A stretch of 64,000 bases of DNA from NCBI RefSeq assembly GCF_900100355.1, contig NZ_FNFH01000001.1, positions 200,963 to 264,962 on the forward strand. The letters run 5' to 3'. This document shows, piece by piece, positions 39,283 through 48,249 of the stretch. This stretch comes from Microbulbifer yueqingensis. Its GTDB lineage: Bacteria; Pseudomonadota; Gammaproteobacteria; Pseudomonadales; Cellvibrionaceae. The position numbers and the translations under genes were made by a program. The first letter of the stretch is position 1. Every line of letters starts with the position of its first letter. Below the pieces are notes generated by a model. The model saw only the letters and a program-made list of their open reading frames with translations, was not told the origin of the DNA and did not search any database.

Positions 39283-40311
39283 ATGGACCAGGTACAGTGG
39301 CAGGAATTTCTCACCGCGAGGGGCGCCGTGTGGGAGGGAAATGAGGCTCACTTTCCCGATACGTCCGCGGATACCTACCTGGTGGACCTGAGCCCGCTGG
39401 GTTCGGTGTCCGTTACCGGCCCCGACAGCCAGAAATTCCTCCAAGGCCAGCTTACCTGCGACCTGCTCAACCTCCCTGACTGGCACAGCAGCCTGGGTGC
39501 ACACTGCAACCCGAAGGGGCGCATGATCAGTGCCTTCCGCGTTGTAAAACACTCGCAAGAGCACTTTACCCTGCTGCTGCCGCGCGACCTCGCCGGCATC
39601 GCCCGGGAGGCGCTGGCGAAGTATGCCGTCTTCTTCAAGACCGAACTGTCTGAATGCGGCGACGACCAACGCTGGCTTGGCCTGCAGGGCAAGGGGGTCC
39701 TCGAGCGGGCGAGTGGACTGCTAGGTATCGGGCGACTCGCGCCGGGCGCAGCCCACAGTTTCGGGTTCGACGGCACCGAGGTCGTGGCCTGCGCGCTGGC
39801 CGAAGACCAGCTCGCGCTCGGGGTGCCGGCGAAGGCCGCCCCGGCGCTGTGGGAAAAGCTGGCCGGGCAAGCGGAAGTGGCGGGCTACTGCCACTGGACA
39901 GCCCGGCAGATACAGGCTGGTGTCCCGCAGTTGCATGCAGCCACCAGCGAGATGTTCATTCCCCAGATGCTGAACCTGCACCTGCTCGGGGGCGTCAGCT
40001 TCAAGAAAGGCTGCTATACCGGGCAGGAAGTAGTGGCGCGCATGCAGTACCTCGGCGCCGCCAAGCGGCGCATGTACCGGGCCCGGTGTGAATCGGGTGG
40101 GTTGCCCGAACCGGGCGCCCCGGTAAGTACCGAAGATGGGAAAAGCATCGGCAACCTGGTACAGGCCTGCCGCAGTGACGAGGGTATTGAGCTGCTGGCG
40201 GTGCTGACGATCGGCAAGGTTGCCGAGGGAGCCCCCCTGTTTCTCGCCGACGGGCGCGAGCTCAAGCTGCAGGAATTACCGTACGACGCGGACGCCGATC
40301 CGCTCGCCTGA
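39283..40311 (+). CDS. ygfZ: Folate-binding Fe-S cluster assembly protein YgfZ
   Basis: 342 residues from ATG 39283 (MDQVQWQEFL) after CAGGGAAACACT; the longer frame from 39076 is upstream noise. Aminomethyltransferase-like fold that binds tetrahydrofolate and supports repair or assembly of some Fe-S enzymes such as MiaB. Signature KGCYTGQEVVARMQYLG with the essential cysteine. FLQGQLTCDL near the N-terminus is also typical. Confidence 0.95.
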   Translation: MDQVQWQEFLTARGAVWEGNEAHFPDTSADTYLVDLSPLGSVSVTGPDSQKFLQGQLTCDLLNLPDWHSSLGAHCNPKGRMISAFRVVKHSQEHFTLLLPRDLAGIAREALAKYAVFFKTELSECGDDQRWLGLQGKGVLERASGLLGIGRLAPGAAHSFGFDGTEVVACALAEDQLALGVPAKAAPALWEKLAGQAEVAGYCHWTARQIQAGVPQLHAATSEMFIPQMLNLHLLGGVSFKKGCYTGQEVVARMQYLGAAKRRMYRARCESGGLPEPGAPVSTEDGKSIGNLVQACRSDEGIELLAVLTIGKVAEGAPLFLADGRELKLQELPYDADADPLA

Positions 40312-40343
40312 TCCCGGTCGAGTCGCAGTCCCGCGGCCTTTCC

Positions 40344-41066
40344 TTATACTTCCACAGCCACGCGCCGCAGTGCCGCCGCCTCCGGCAGCGCCCACTCGAC
40401 GGGCTGCTGGCCGTGTTGCTGTAGCCAGGCATTGGCCTGGGAAAAGGGTCGTGTACCGAAGAAGCCGCGGTGGGCTGAGAGCGGCGAGGGATGCGGGGCT
40501 GTCAGCACCAGATGCCTGGAACGATCGATAAACGCACCCTTCTTCTGGGCATAGCTGCCCCAGAGGATAAACACCAGGTTCTCGCGCTGCTCCGCCAGTG
40601 CGTGGATCGCGGCATCGGTAAATTGCTCCCAGCCCCTACCCTGGTGGGCACCCGCCCTGCTGTCCTCGACGGTCAGGGTCGCGTTCAGCAGCAAGACGCC
40701 CTGCTCTGCCCAGGGCTGCAGGCAGCCGTGATGCGCCGGGGGGATTCCCAGGTCAGAGTGCAGTTCTTTGTAGATATTTTGCAGCGAGGGGGGAATGCGC
40801 ACGCCCGGCATCACCGAGAAGCAGAGGCCGTGCGCCTGGCCGGCGCCGTGATAGGGATCCTGTCCGAGGATCACCACCTTGACCCTGTCGAATGGCGTCG
40901 AGTTGAAGGCGTTGAAAATCTGCCCCCCGGGCGGGTAGATGCGCTTGCCGGCATTTCTCTCAGCACGCAGGAACTCCCGCAACTGGCCCATGTAGGGCTT
41001 GCGGAACTCACCTTCGAGTACCCGGCGCCAACTGGGGTCGATATTTACCTGTTCCAGGGAAGGCAT
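40344..41066 (-). CDS. ung: Uracil-DNA glycosylase, family 1
   Basis: 240 residues. Catalytic aspartate in [20 protein letters not shown], leucine-loop [13 protein letters not shown] with the catalytic histidine, and [10 protein letters not shown]. Removes uracil from DNA. Convergent with ygfZ; 36 bases after the second glycosylase-fold gene. Confidence 0.98.
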   Translation of the reverse strand: MPSLEQVNIDPSWRRVLEGEFRKPYMGQLREFLRAERNAGKRIYPPGGQIFNAFNSTPFDRVKVVILGQDPYHGAGQAHGLCFSVMPGVRIPPSLQNIYKELHSDLGIPPAHHGCLQPWAEQGVLLLNATLTVEDSRAGAHQGRGWEQFTDAAIHALAEQRENLVFILWGSYAQKKGAFIDRSRHLVLTAPHPSPLSAHRGFFGTRPFSQANAWLQQHGQQPVEWALPEAAALRRVAVEV

Positions 41067-41102
41067 GCTGTTTCCTGTTCCTGTCTGGATCTCACTTCGG
41101 GC

Positions 41103-41690
41103 TTAAAGAAGAATTTTCCTCACCTGCAGCTGCAATTGCGGCACCACTTCCGCCTCGAACCAGGGCCGCTTGCGCAACCACAGCGTGTTGCGCGGGCTCG
41201 GGTGGGGCAGCGGGAAGTAGCCCTGCGGCAGGGCGTCACCAAAGTGGCGTACATTCTCGGTAATGCTGCCATACCAGTGCGGCAGGTAGTAGCGCTGCGC
41301 ATATTGCCCCACCAGCAGGGTGAGCCGCAAATCGGGCATCAGTTCCAGCAGCCGCGCATGCCAGGTGGCCGCACACTCGGGTCTCGGCGGCAGGTCGCCA
41401 CCCTTGCCGCGGCCGGGGTAACAGAACCCCATGGGAATAATGGCGATACGCGACTCGTCATAGAAGGTCTCCCTGTCCACCGCCATCCAGTCACGCAGCC
41501 GGTTCCCCGACGGATCATTCCAGGGGATACCGGTGGCGTGCACCCGGGTCCCCGGCGCCTGGCCGATGATCAACAGGCGGGCAGTGTCGGTCGCGCGCAG
41601 CACCGGGTTGGGGCCTAGTGGGAGGTATTCCTCGCACAGGCGACAGGAACGAACCTCGCGCAGCAGGTCCTGCAGGGGAATACGGCTCAT
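41103..41690 (-). CDS. Uracil-DNA glycosylase superfamily protein, not family 1
   Basis: 195 residues. LLIIGQAPGTRVHATGIPWNDPSGNRLRDWM corresponds to motif 1 of the UDG fold and PLPHPSPRNTLW to motif 3. An N-terminal SCRLCEEY gives a C-x2-C pair, but the four cysteines of family 4/5 Fe-S glycosylases are not complete, so an iron-sulfur cluster is doubtful. The GQAPG motif lacks the Asp of GQDPYH. Activity on uracil is therefore unproven; it could act on another base or bind only. ATG 41690 overlaps the upstream stop as ATGA. Confidence 0.85.
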   Translation of the reverse strand: MSRIPLQDLLREVRSCRLCEEYLPLGPNPVLRATDTARLLIIGQAPGTRVHATGIPWNDPSGNRLRDWMAVDRETFYDESRIAIIPMGFCYPGRGKGGDLPPRPECAATWHARLLELMPDLRLTLLVGQYAQRYYLPHWYGSITENVRHFGDALPQGYFPLPHPSPRNTLWLRKRPWFEAEVVPQLQLQVRKILL

Positions 41691-42649
41691 GGCTGGGGGA
41701 CTTCCTGCAGGAGGGTGCCCTGCGGGTGGCCAAGCTGCATCAGCAGTGCACGCCGGTCATCCGGGTCGGAGGCGCGGCCCACATTGTTGTTATCCAGCAC
41801 GATGAAGATGCCCTCGTCATTGACAGCCAGGCCCTCGGCCTTCCCGTAACGGGTTTTCCGGTAGACATGTTCCGGCGCCTCTTCCACCGCGCGATACTCA
41901 ATACACCACTCGGCCTCAAGGTCGCCCAGTGAGCGCCGGCATACGGCGAAGGCATTTCGCTCGAGGGTATACAACGCCCCAGCGTGTATATCCAGTCCGG
42001 TGATATCCTCGGGACGACCGTGAAAATCCAGGCCCGGCACAGGGGGTATATCGTAGAATTCCATCTTGTTTTCCCCCAGCCTGACCAGCCCGCGCGCCTG
42101 CCGCTCAAGCGCTATCCAGGTCTGCCCGTCCTTTCTCACCAGTCCCTCGCCGGCGCCGTTGAACCTCTGCATGTAGCCCCGGGCGCGGGCCGGTTCCGCC
42201 CAGCCCTGGGGCAGCCAGTGGCCGCTCCCGTCCGGCAAGAGTCGTACAAGCCGGTGGTAACGCTCGCTGAGAAGGTAGATAGCGCCACCGCTGCAACTGA
42301 TTCCCTCAAAATCCGCAGCGAGGCCGGGCTGCACCAGGCCCAGCAACGCTGCTCCCAATTCCCCGCGCGGTACATCCAGCCCGCCAAAGCGCTGGTAGGG
42401 CTGCAACCGCGCCCGGGGCGATGCGCCCTGCCCTGGCTGGCTTCCGGCAAAGTCCACCGCGTATATGGTCCCGGAATCCTTGTCCGACACTGCCAGCAGG
42501 CGCTGCTCGCAGAAAGCCAGGCCGGACATATCCAGCCCGGCACTGCCGTCGAGCCACCAGCTCCCGAGTAGCTCGGCCGGCAAGACCGGCTGTGCCGGCG
42601 CCCGGGCAGCCAATAGCAGACCGAGCAGGAGCAGAATCGGCTTCAGCAT
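41687..42649 (-). CDS. Exported esterase-like/phytase-like beta-propeller protein
   Basis: 320 residues with signal peptide (LLLLGLLLAARAPAQP). Repeated propeller-type segments: MSGLAFCEQRLLAVSDKDSGTIYAVD, ADFEGISCSGGAIYLLSER, GRPEDITGLDIHAGALYTLERN and KAEGLAVNDEGIFIVLDNN, as in the esterase-like-activity-of-phytase and SdiA-regulated families. The spaced E and D residues may bind Ca2+. Substrate unknown. Translationally coupled by ATGA to the UDG-like gene. Confidence 0.75.
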   Translation of the reverse strand: MLKPILLLLGLLLAARAPAQPVLPAELLGSWWLDGSAGLDMSGLAFCEQRLLAVSDKDSGTIYAVDFAGSQPGQGASPRARLQPYQRFGGLDVPRGELGAALLGLVQPGLAADFEGISCSGGAIYLLSERYHRLVRLLPDGSGHWLPQGWAEPARARGYMQRFNGAGEGLVRKDGQTWIALERQARGLVRLGENKMEFYDIPPVPGLDFHGRPEDITGLDIHAGALYTLERNAFAVCRRSLGDLEAEWCIEYRAVEEAPEHVYRKTRYGKAEGLAVNDEGIFIVLDNNNVGRASDPDDRRALLMQLGHPQGTLLQEVPQP

Positions 42650-42730
42650 CTCGCCCCTCTTTCCGCCTCATTCCCGCTGGTCCCGTAGCTGCCAGTGTTT
42701 TCTCGCAACCGGGCGGGCCAGGAGTGAGAG

Positions 42731-43213
42731 TCAGTCGCGGAAATTATTGAACTGCAGGGGCTGGTCCAGCTCCTTGGCACGCAGCATGGCGATAACCTGC
42801 TGCAGGTCATCGCGTTTCTTGCCGGTCACGCGCACCTGGTCCCCCTGGACAGAGGCCTGCACTTTCATTTTCTCGTCCTTGATCATCTTGACGATTTTCT
42901 TGGCAAGCTCCTTGTCCAGCCCGTTTTTAAGGGTCACCTTGACCCGAACCTCGCGACCGGACTGCTCCACTTCGCCCACTTCCATCGCCAGCGGGTCGAT
43001 ATCGCACTTGATCAGGGCGCTGCGCAGCATATCCACCATCTGCGTCACCTGGATTTCCGCCTCGGCGCGCACGGTAAGTTCAAAGCCGTTCATGTCCACT
43101 TCCGCGTTGACGCCCTTGAAGTCGAAGCGGTTGGTCACGGTACGGTTGACCTGGTCCACTGCGTTCGTCAGCTGGTGCTTGTCTACTTCGGATACGATGT
43201 CGAATGAGGGCAT
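42731..43213 (-). CDS. yajQ: YajQ family c-di-GMP/nucleotide-binding protein
   Basis: 160 residues from ATG 43213 (MPSFDIVSEVDKHQL) after GGGAG. Family features: FDIVSEVD start, TNRFDFKG, RAEAEIQVTQMVDMLRSAL and the terminal IAMLRAKELDQPLQFNNFRD. Homologs bind c-di-GMP or tRNA and act as transcription co-regulators. 14 bases before yaeQ's stop-to-start junction, so the pair is probably one transcript. Confidence 0.95.
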   Translation of the reverse strand: MPSFDIVSEVDKHQLTNAVDQVNRTVTNRFDFKGVNAEVDMNGFELTVRAEAEIQVTQMVDMLRSALIKCDIDPLAMEVGEVEQSGREVRVKVTLKNGLDKELAKKIVKMIKDEKMKVQASVQGDQVRVTGKKRDDLQQVIAMLRAKELDQPLQFNNFRD

Positions 43214-43227
43214 AGTCACTCCCAAAA

Positions 43228-43764
43228 TTATTGAAGTTTTTCCGGGGTCACTTCCAGGCTCGCCTCTTCTGTTGCGACCCAGATGTGGCCGTCCTGGATA
43301 GTGATACTCAAATCCATGTTGCGCTGCGCCTGTTGTGCCAGTGCCTCGGTCTGCTCGGGCAATAAGCGATAGACCCGCAGGTTACCGAAGCGCGCCAGCC
43401 CCTGCTGGTGTTTCTGCCACCACACCGGTGCGGTGCGCCGGCCATAACTGTACACCAATACTTCGTCTGCACGGCCGCAGGCCTTGCGCAGCCGTTCCTC
43501 GGCGGGCACGCCCACCTCGATCCAGCGCTCGATCTCGCCGCTGAGGCTGAACTGCCACAGGTCTGCCTCGTCATCGCTGGAGAGCCCCCGGGTAAATTCC
43601 AGTGAATCGGTAGCGTTGTGCGCAAACGCCAGCAGCCGCACCATCATTCTTTCATCCGTTTCCGAGGGATGCCGCGCCACAGTCAGCAGGTGCTCGGCAT
43701 AATAGTCCCGGTCCATGTCCGCTATCTGCAACCGCGCTTTGAATATTGTCGCTTTCAGTGCCAT
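43228..43764 (-). CDS. yaeQ: YaeQ family protein
   Basis: 178 residues from ATG 43764 (MALKATIFKARLQIADMDRDYY). PD-(D/E)xK-related fold family with E in HPSETDERMMVRLLAFA and GLSSDDEADLW, and WIEVGVPAEERLRKACGRADEVLVYSYG matching the family core. Once proposed to suppress hemolysin loss in rfaH mutants; biochemical role unknown. The 294 bases upstream to the aldo/keto reductase hold no recognised gene. Confidence 0.93.
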   Translation of the reverse strand: MALKATIFKARLQIADMDRDYYAEHLLTVARHPSETDERMMVRLLAFAHNATDSLEFTRGLSSDDEADLWQFSLSGEIERWIEVGVPAEERLRKACGRADEVLVYSYGRRTAPVWWQKHQQGLARFGNLRVYRLLPEQTEALAQQAQRNMDLSITIQDGHIWVATEEASLEVTPEKLQ

Positions 43765-44058
43765 TACTGCTTTCTCTGTTGGCTTCCCGGTGAAATCGTA
43801 ACTAACGCCCGACCGGGGGAATCCCACTCATGTGGGCCGGCATGTGTACCAGGAGTCCGGCCGCCCGGCTTTCCCCGACAGGCCACGCCTGTCGCTTCGT
43901 CGCGGGTGGCTATATTACGGGCCAGCGTCGCCAAATGCACCAGACGCAAGCGCAACACGTCCGGTCCGCGGCATCGCTCATCCGGCCAACAGGGTGCTGG
44001 TGAAAAAAGGACAGGACCGGGGAGGGATCGGGAAGCGGCCGCCCGGGGCGGCTGCAGT

Positions 44059-45054
44059 TCAGTCCCCGGGTACGGGCGCGCGGTTGTCGATCAGGCCTTC
44101 ATCCCTGATCACCTTCCAGAATTCCTTCGGGACTTTCCTGTCCAGCGCAGCTGCGCTGGCCCTCACCTGTTCCGGCTTGCTGGCGCCGAACAGGACGGTG
44201 TCGACCACCTTCGGGGCAAATGAAAACTGGATACAGGCATCCACCATGTCCACCCCCATATTGTCGGCCAGCTCGTGTATGCGCCCAAGCCGTGTGCGCT
44301 GTTCCCTGGTTGTTTCCAGGCCGTAGTTATAGTGATCCTGGCCAGCGAGCAACCCGGAGTTGAACGGCGCCGCCACAATCAGGCCGGCACCACTCTCCTC
44401 GATGGCGGGGAAGAGGCGGTTGAGTGAATCCTGGTGATCGAGCAACGTGTACTGGATTGCCGACAGGAACAGGTCGGCGCTATGCCCTGCCTCGAGGGTC
44501 CTCAGAATCGGGTCGATGGTATTGACGCCCAGCCCCCAGCCCTTGATGAGCCCCTCATCGCGCATCCGGGTCAGTTCCGGCATGGCGCCATCGAGGGCAA
44601 CCTCGAAGTGGTCTTCCCAGGTAGTGCCCTCGCCATATTCATCGTCGTGGTCCGGCGAAAGGTCATGGATAAATACATAATCAATCCGCTCGACGCCCAG
44701 GCGCTGTAGCGAATCCTCGAGAGACCGCCGCACCGCACCAGCCGAGTAGTCATAGCGATAATCGAAGGGGGACGGGTTGACCCACATTGTCTCCGGCGGG
44801 GTATCCGTGGCGGTGAGCACCCGCCCCACCTTGGTGGATAGCAGGTAGTCGTTGCGATCCTGGTTGCGCAGGAAGCGGCCAAACCGGCGCTCGCTGAGGC
44901 CCAGGCCATACCAGGGGGATGTGTCGTAATAACGGATACCCGCTTCCCAGGCTGCCTCCAGCGTCTCTTCAGCACGCTGGTCACTGAGGGACTGGAAGCC
45001 ATTACCGATGGCGACACCGCCCAGCCCCAGGCTGGGTAGATTCAATGAACTCAT
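44059..45054 (-). CDS. Aldo/keto reductase, D-threo-aldose (L-fucose) dehydrogenase-like
   Basis: 331 residues. TIM-barrel AKR with catalytic tetrad D and Y in YYDTSPWYGLGLSERRFG, K in LSTKVGR and H in YVFIHDLSPDHDD. This D...Y...K...H arrangement and the spacing resemble L-fucose/D-threo-aldose 1-dehydrogenases. Cofactor residues at the C-terminus (FGASKPEQVRASAAAL) are present. Single gene, divergent from lemA; natural substrate not determinable. Confidence 0.92.
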   Translation of the reverse strand: MSSLNLPSLGLGGVAIGNGFQSLSDQRAEETLEAAWEAGIRYYDTSPWYGLGLSERRFGRFLRNQDRNDYLLSTKVGRVLTATDTPPETMWVNPSPFDYRYDYSAGAVRRSLEDSLQRLGVERIDYVFIHDLSPDHDDEYGEGTTWEDHFEVALDGAMPELTRMRDEGLIKGWGLGVNTIDPILRTLEAGHSADLFLSAIQYTLLDHQDSLNRLFPAIEESGAGLIVAAPFNSGLLAGQDHYNYGLETTREQRTRLGRIHELADNMGVDMVDACIQFSFAPKVVDTVLFGASKPEQVRASAAALDRKVPKEFWKVIRDEGLIDNRAPVPGD

Positions 45055-45283
45055 AGCGACGGGGCTCCCTGCAGGCGCAAAGGGGAAAGTGAGAGGTTTT
45101 TCCTGTTCAGGGTAGAAAAACCTGGCCCGGTATCAAGCCCGCTCACGGGGATTACGCGCCACAGCCCGCCCGGGGGCGTGCCTCCGGGCATAAGACCCTG
45201 TGCGCCCTTCTTTCGCAGCAGGCTGCGGCCCTGCCCCGGAAAGCTATTATTGTCGGGCTTTTGCAAAAATATGGATGACCTGC

Positions 45284-45913
45284 ATGAACCCGGTTTCGCC
45301 CGTGACCCATTTCCCGTCATGGCAGCGCCCGTGGCTGGCGCTGCTGGTTTCCTGGCTCGCGCTCACCGCCAGCGGCTGCGGGATCAACAATATCCCCACT
45401 TACGACGAACGGGTTAAGGCCGCCTGGGCCCAGGTACAGAACCAGTACCAGCGCCGTGCGGACCTGGTTCCCAACCTGGTCAAGACGGTCAAGGCGTACG
45501 CCGACCAGGAGCGGGAGACCCTGCAGGCAGTCACCGAGGCCCGGGCCCGGGTCAACTCCATGCAGGTGGACGAAAGCCTGATCAACGATCCGGCGCGGCT
45601 GGCACAGTTTGAGGCCGCCCAGGCACAGCTCAGCAGTGCGCTCTCGCGGCTCATGGTGGTGGTGGAACAATACCCCGACCTCAAGTCCAACCAGAACTTC
45701 CTGGCCCTGCAGTCCCAGCTGGAAGGCACCGAGAACCGCATCAGTGTGGCTCGACGGGACTATATCAACGCGGTGGAGCAGTATAACCGGGAGATCCGCA
45801 CCTTCCCCGGCCGGATTTGGCACAGCATTCTTTACAGCGACATGCCCCTGCACGAGCCCTTCCAGGCCACCACCGAGGACGCCGAGAAGGCGCCCGAAGT
45901 CGACTTCCAGTAA
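45284..45913 (+). CDS. LemA family lipoprotein
   Basis: 209 residues from ATG 45284. Lipoprotein signal with lipobox LTASGC, followed by the LemA helical core: WAQVQNQYQRRADLVPNLVKTVKAYADQE, LSSALSRLMVVVEQYPDLKSNQNFLALQSQLEGTENRI, DYINAVEQYNREIRTFPG. LemA proteins are envelope-associated helical bundles; function not firmly known. First gene of a four-gene plus-strand cassette with two TPM-domain genes and a PDZ gene. Confidence 0.93.
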   Translation: MNPVSPVTHFPSWQRPWLALLVSWLALTASGCGINNIPTYDERVKAAWAQVQNQYQRRADLVPNLVKTVKAYADQERETLQAVTEARARVNSMQVDESLINDPARLAQFEAAQAQLSSALSRLMVVVEQYPDLKSNQNFLALQSQLEGTENRISVARRDYINAVEQYNREIRTFPGRIWHSILYSDMPLHEPFQATTEDAEKAPEVDFQ

Positions 45914-45930
45914 CCGTACCCGGATCAATC

Positions 45931-46680
45931 ATGCGCTGTCACCGGTTGTTAATCCTGCTCGTCCTGCTCGGTTGCCCCGGCACCCAGGCAGCCACGGCCG
46001 AAACCGAATTCCCGACGCTGTCCGGCCGCGTTGTCGATCGCGCGAACCTGTTGAAGCAGGAAACCGAGTACCGGCTGACCGAGCTGATGCAGCAGCATGA
46101 AAAAGAGACCAGCAACCAGCTGGTGGTGGTCACCGTTCCGGACTTGCAGGGGCTCACCATCGAGGAGTATGGCTACCAGCTGGGACGCCACTGGAAGCTA
46201 GGCCGCAAGAACAAGGACAACGGCGCCCTGTTGATCGTGGCGCCCGACGAGCGCCAGGTGCGCATCGAGGTGGGGTATGGGCTCGAGGGCGCCCTTACCG
46301 ACGCCCAGGCGGCCAATATCATCCACACCAAAATCCTGCCGAAATTCCGCACCGGGGATTTCGGCGGTGGGGTGACCGCCGGGGTGGAGTCTATGATCGC
46401 GGCCATCAAGAACGAATATGTCGCCGAACCCACCGAAACAGGGAATGATCGCCGGCTGGCATGGCTGGTGGGATTCCTCCTGCTGCTGGTCATGCTGCAG
46501 TTTTTCGGCGCCGCGTTCCTTGGGGTGCCGGGCAACAGCGGTCGCTTCCGCCGCGGCCGCTACGGCGGCTACTACGGTACCGGTGGCTTTGGTGGCGGTT
46601 TCGGCGGCGGGTCACCGGGCGGTGGCTTCGGCGGTGGTGGCGGCAGTTTCGGCGGCGGGGGCGCCTCGGGAGGATGGTAA
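45931..46680 (+). CDS. TPM-domain (YgcG-type) membrane protein with Gly-rich tail
   Basis: 249 residues from ATG 45931. Signal peptide, then TPM domain (LSGRVVDRANLLKQETEYRLTELMQQHE ... VVTVPDLQGLTIEEYGYQLGRHWKLGRKNKDNGALLIVAPDERQVRIEVGYGLEGALTD), one membrane helix (RLAWLVGFLLLLVMLQFFGAAFL) and a tail of GGFGGG repeats. TPM proteins of this kind nearly always follow lemA. Proposed roles in photosystem repair in plants (TLP18.3) do not transfer to this organism. Starts 17 bases after lemA. Confidence 0.92.
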   Translation: MRCHRLLILLVLLGCPGTQAATAETEFPTLSGRVVDRANLLKQETEYRLTELMQQHEKETSNQLVVVTVPDLQGLTIEEYGYQLGRHWKLGRKNKDNGALLIVAPDERQVRIEVGYGLEGALTDAQAANIIHTKILPKFRTGDFGGGVTAGVESMIAAIKNEYVAEPTETGNDRRLAWLVGFLLLLVMLQFFGAAFLGVPGNSGRFRRGRYGGYYGTGGFGGGFGGGSPGGGFGGGGGSFGGGGASGGW

Positions 46681-47291
46681 TGCTCAACAGTGATTACCGG
46701 CGCAGGGTCGCCGAAACCATCAAGCAGGTGGAAGCCGGCACCGATGCCGAGCTGGTAACCGTACTGGCTCCCGAGGCCGACAACTACCTCTATATTTCAA
46801 CGCTCTGCGCCGCCTTCCTCGCCCTGTTGCTGGCACCACTGCTGCAGTTTCTGCCCTGGTGGCTGGACTACCGGGAGGCATTCACCCTGCAGTGGATACT
46901 GTTTATCGGGCTGGCCGTGCTGTTCCGCTGGCGGCCGCTGACCATGCGCCTGGTGCCGCGCAAGGTAAAGTTCTGGCGCGCCGCCAACCTCGCTCGGCGC
47001 CAGTTCCTGCAACAGGAATTGCATACCACCCGGGGCCGGCTGGGCATGCTGATATTTGTCGCCGAGGCGGAACACTATGTTGAGATACTCGCCGACCGGG
47101 GTCTCGCGGAGCAGATTACCGACGAGACCTGGCGCGAAATCATTGAGGAGTTCATTCGCGAGATCAAAAAAGGCAAAACCGGCGAAGCCTTCATACACTG
47201 TATTGAGCGGTGCGGTGAGCTCCTGCGGGAGGTGGCGCCGGCCACCACGATGAAAAACGAGCTTCCGAATCACCTGGTGATCCTGGACTGA
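46680..47291 (+). CDS. Second TPM-domain membrane protein
   Basis: 203 residues. Its ATG shares a base with the preceding stop (TAATG), and GGGAGG lies seven bases upstream, so the two TPM proteins are coupled. N-terminal cytoplasmic segment (VEAGTDAELVTVLAPEAD), two membrane helices (LYISTLCAAFLALLLAPLL and LQWILFIGLAVLF), then the TPM-like EAEHYVEILADRGLAEQI...FIREIKKGKTGEAFIHCIERCGELL. Longer upstream frames are only shadows of the first TPM gene. Confidence 0.9.
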   Translation: MLNSDYRRRVAETIKQVEAGTDAELVTVLAPEADNYLYISTLCAAFLALLLAPLLQFLPWWLDYREAFTLQWILFIGLAVLFRWRPLTMRLVPRKVKFWRAANLARRQFLQQELHTTRGRLGMLIFVAEAEHYVEILADRGLAEQITDETWREIIEEFIREIKKGKTGEAFIHCIERCGELLREVAPATTMKNELPNHLVILD

Positions 47292-47333
47292 ATACCGGCC
47301 AGCAGACCGGAGCTGGCCCCATCGAGGGCAGCC

Positions 47334-48191
47334 ATGATACACGCAGCAACAAGATCCCGACTTGCCGTCCTCGTCGCCCTGGTGGCGATTCCCGTCGCCT
47401 ATTGGGCCTTCGCCGGCAGGCTGTCCGTGCCCGATGACGAACATCGCGCACCGGGAGCGCGCGCGGGCCTGGCGCAGCTCTTCAGCGGGAATGAAGCCAG
47501 TCTCGAGGAAAGGGTCGGGCGCCTGGAGGAATCGCTGGCCCGCTCTGCCGAAATCCAGTCACGGCTGCTGGACCTGGTGGAGGAATTGCGCCAGCAACTG
47601 GAGGGCCCGGACCCCGCCCCGCCGCGCACCCGGCAGGCCTCCTTACGGGATTCCCAGGCCCGGGCCGGGAACCGGAGCACCCGACGACGGGATTTCCGTG
47701 ACACGCAGTTGGAGAGACTGGTACAGGCGGGCATCAACCCGGACCGGGCCGCCTTCATCATGGAGAGCCAGGAACGCTTCCAGTACGAGCACATGAAGCT
47801 CTCCTATGCCTACCGGCATATGCAGGACAAGTCGTCGCCAGAGGCGCGGGCGCTCAGGGAGAAACTCGAGAATTACAGTCACCCGCGCAAGATGCTGGAG
47901 CATGAACTGTCAGCGCAGGAATTCGAGCTCTACCTGCAAGCGACCAATGACAACCGGGAAATGGAAATCAGCGACGTGGTAAACGGCGCGCCGGCAGCCG
48001 ACGCCGGACTGCGGCCGGGGGACAGGATCATTTCCTATAACGGCGAGCGGATCTTCCACATGGGCGACCTGCGCTCGCAGATCTACAAGGTCGGACCCGG
48101 GGAAAACGTGGCGGTTGAGGTCCTGCGCCGCGACAGCGGCAACCGGGAGACCATCTACGTACCCAGCGGACCCCTGGGTATTCGCGGGTAA
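47334..48191 (+). CDS. Membrane-anchored PDZ-domain protein
   Basis: 285 residues. N-terminal membrane anchor (LAVLVALVAIPVAYWAFAG), a coiled-coil segment (about 50-90: EERVGRLEESLARSAEIQSRLLDLVEELRQQLE), a basic linker, a helical region (100-200) and a C-terminal PDZ domain (NGAPAADAGLRPGDRIISYNGERIFHMGDLRSQI). No protease domain, so it probably binds the C-termini of other proteins. It begins 42 bases after the second TPM gene; the same operon is likely. I know no named family for this architecture. Confidence 0.85.
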   Translation: MIHAATRSRLAVLVALVAIPVAYWAFAGRLSVPDDEHRAPGARAGLAQLFSGNEASLEERVGRLEESLARSAEIQSRLLDLVEELRQQLEGPDPAPPRTRQASLRDSQARAGNRSTRRRDFRDTQLERLVQAGINPDRAAFIMESQERFQYEHMKLSYAYRHMQDKSSPEARALREKLENYSHPRKMLEHELSAQEFELYLQATNDNREMEISDVVNGAPAADAGLRPGDRIISYNGERIFHMGDLRSQIYKVGPGENVAVEVLRRDSGNRETIYVPSGPLGIRG

Positions 48192-48197
48192 GCATTC

Positions 48198-48220
48198 ACC
48201 CCTCCCCCTGGGGGAGGGGT
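48198..48220. terminator. Strong hairpin between convergent PDZ gene and lysS
   Basis: ACCCCTCCCC and GGGGAGGGGT form a 10-bp stem with a three-base loop directly after the PDZ-protein stop and 30 bases after the lysS stop on the other strand. The T-tract is poor on both sides (TTCTC, GAATG), so efficiency is uncertain. Confidence 0.65.
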
Positions 48221-48249
48221 TCTCAGCTTCGGCCCACCCGGGGAAAGCC

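Noticed and set aside
43765..44058. Possible gene in the 294-base gap between yaeQ and the aldo/keto reductase
   Set aside because: Short frames lack ribosome sites and family resemblance; no tRNA cloverleaf seen.
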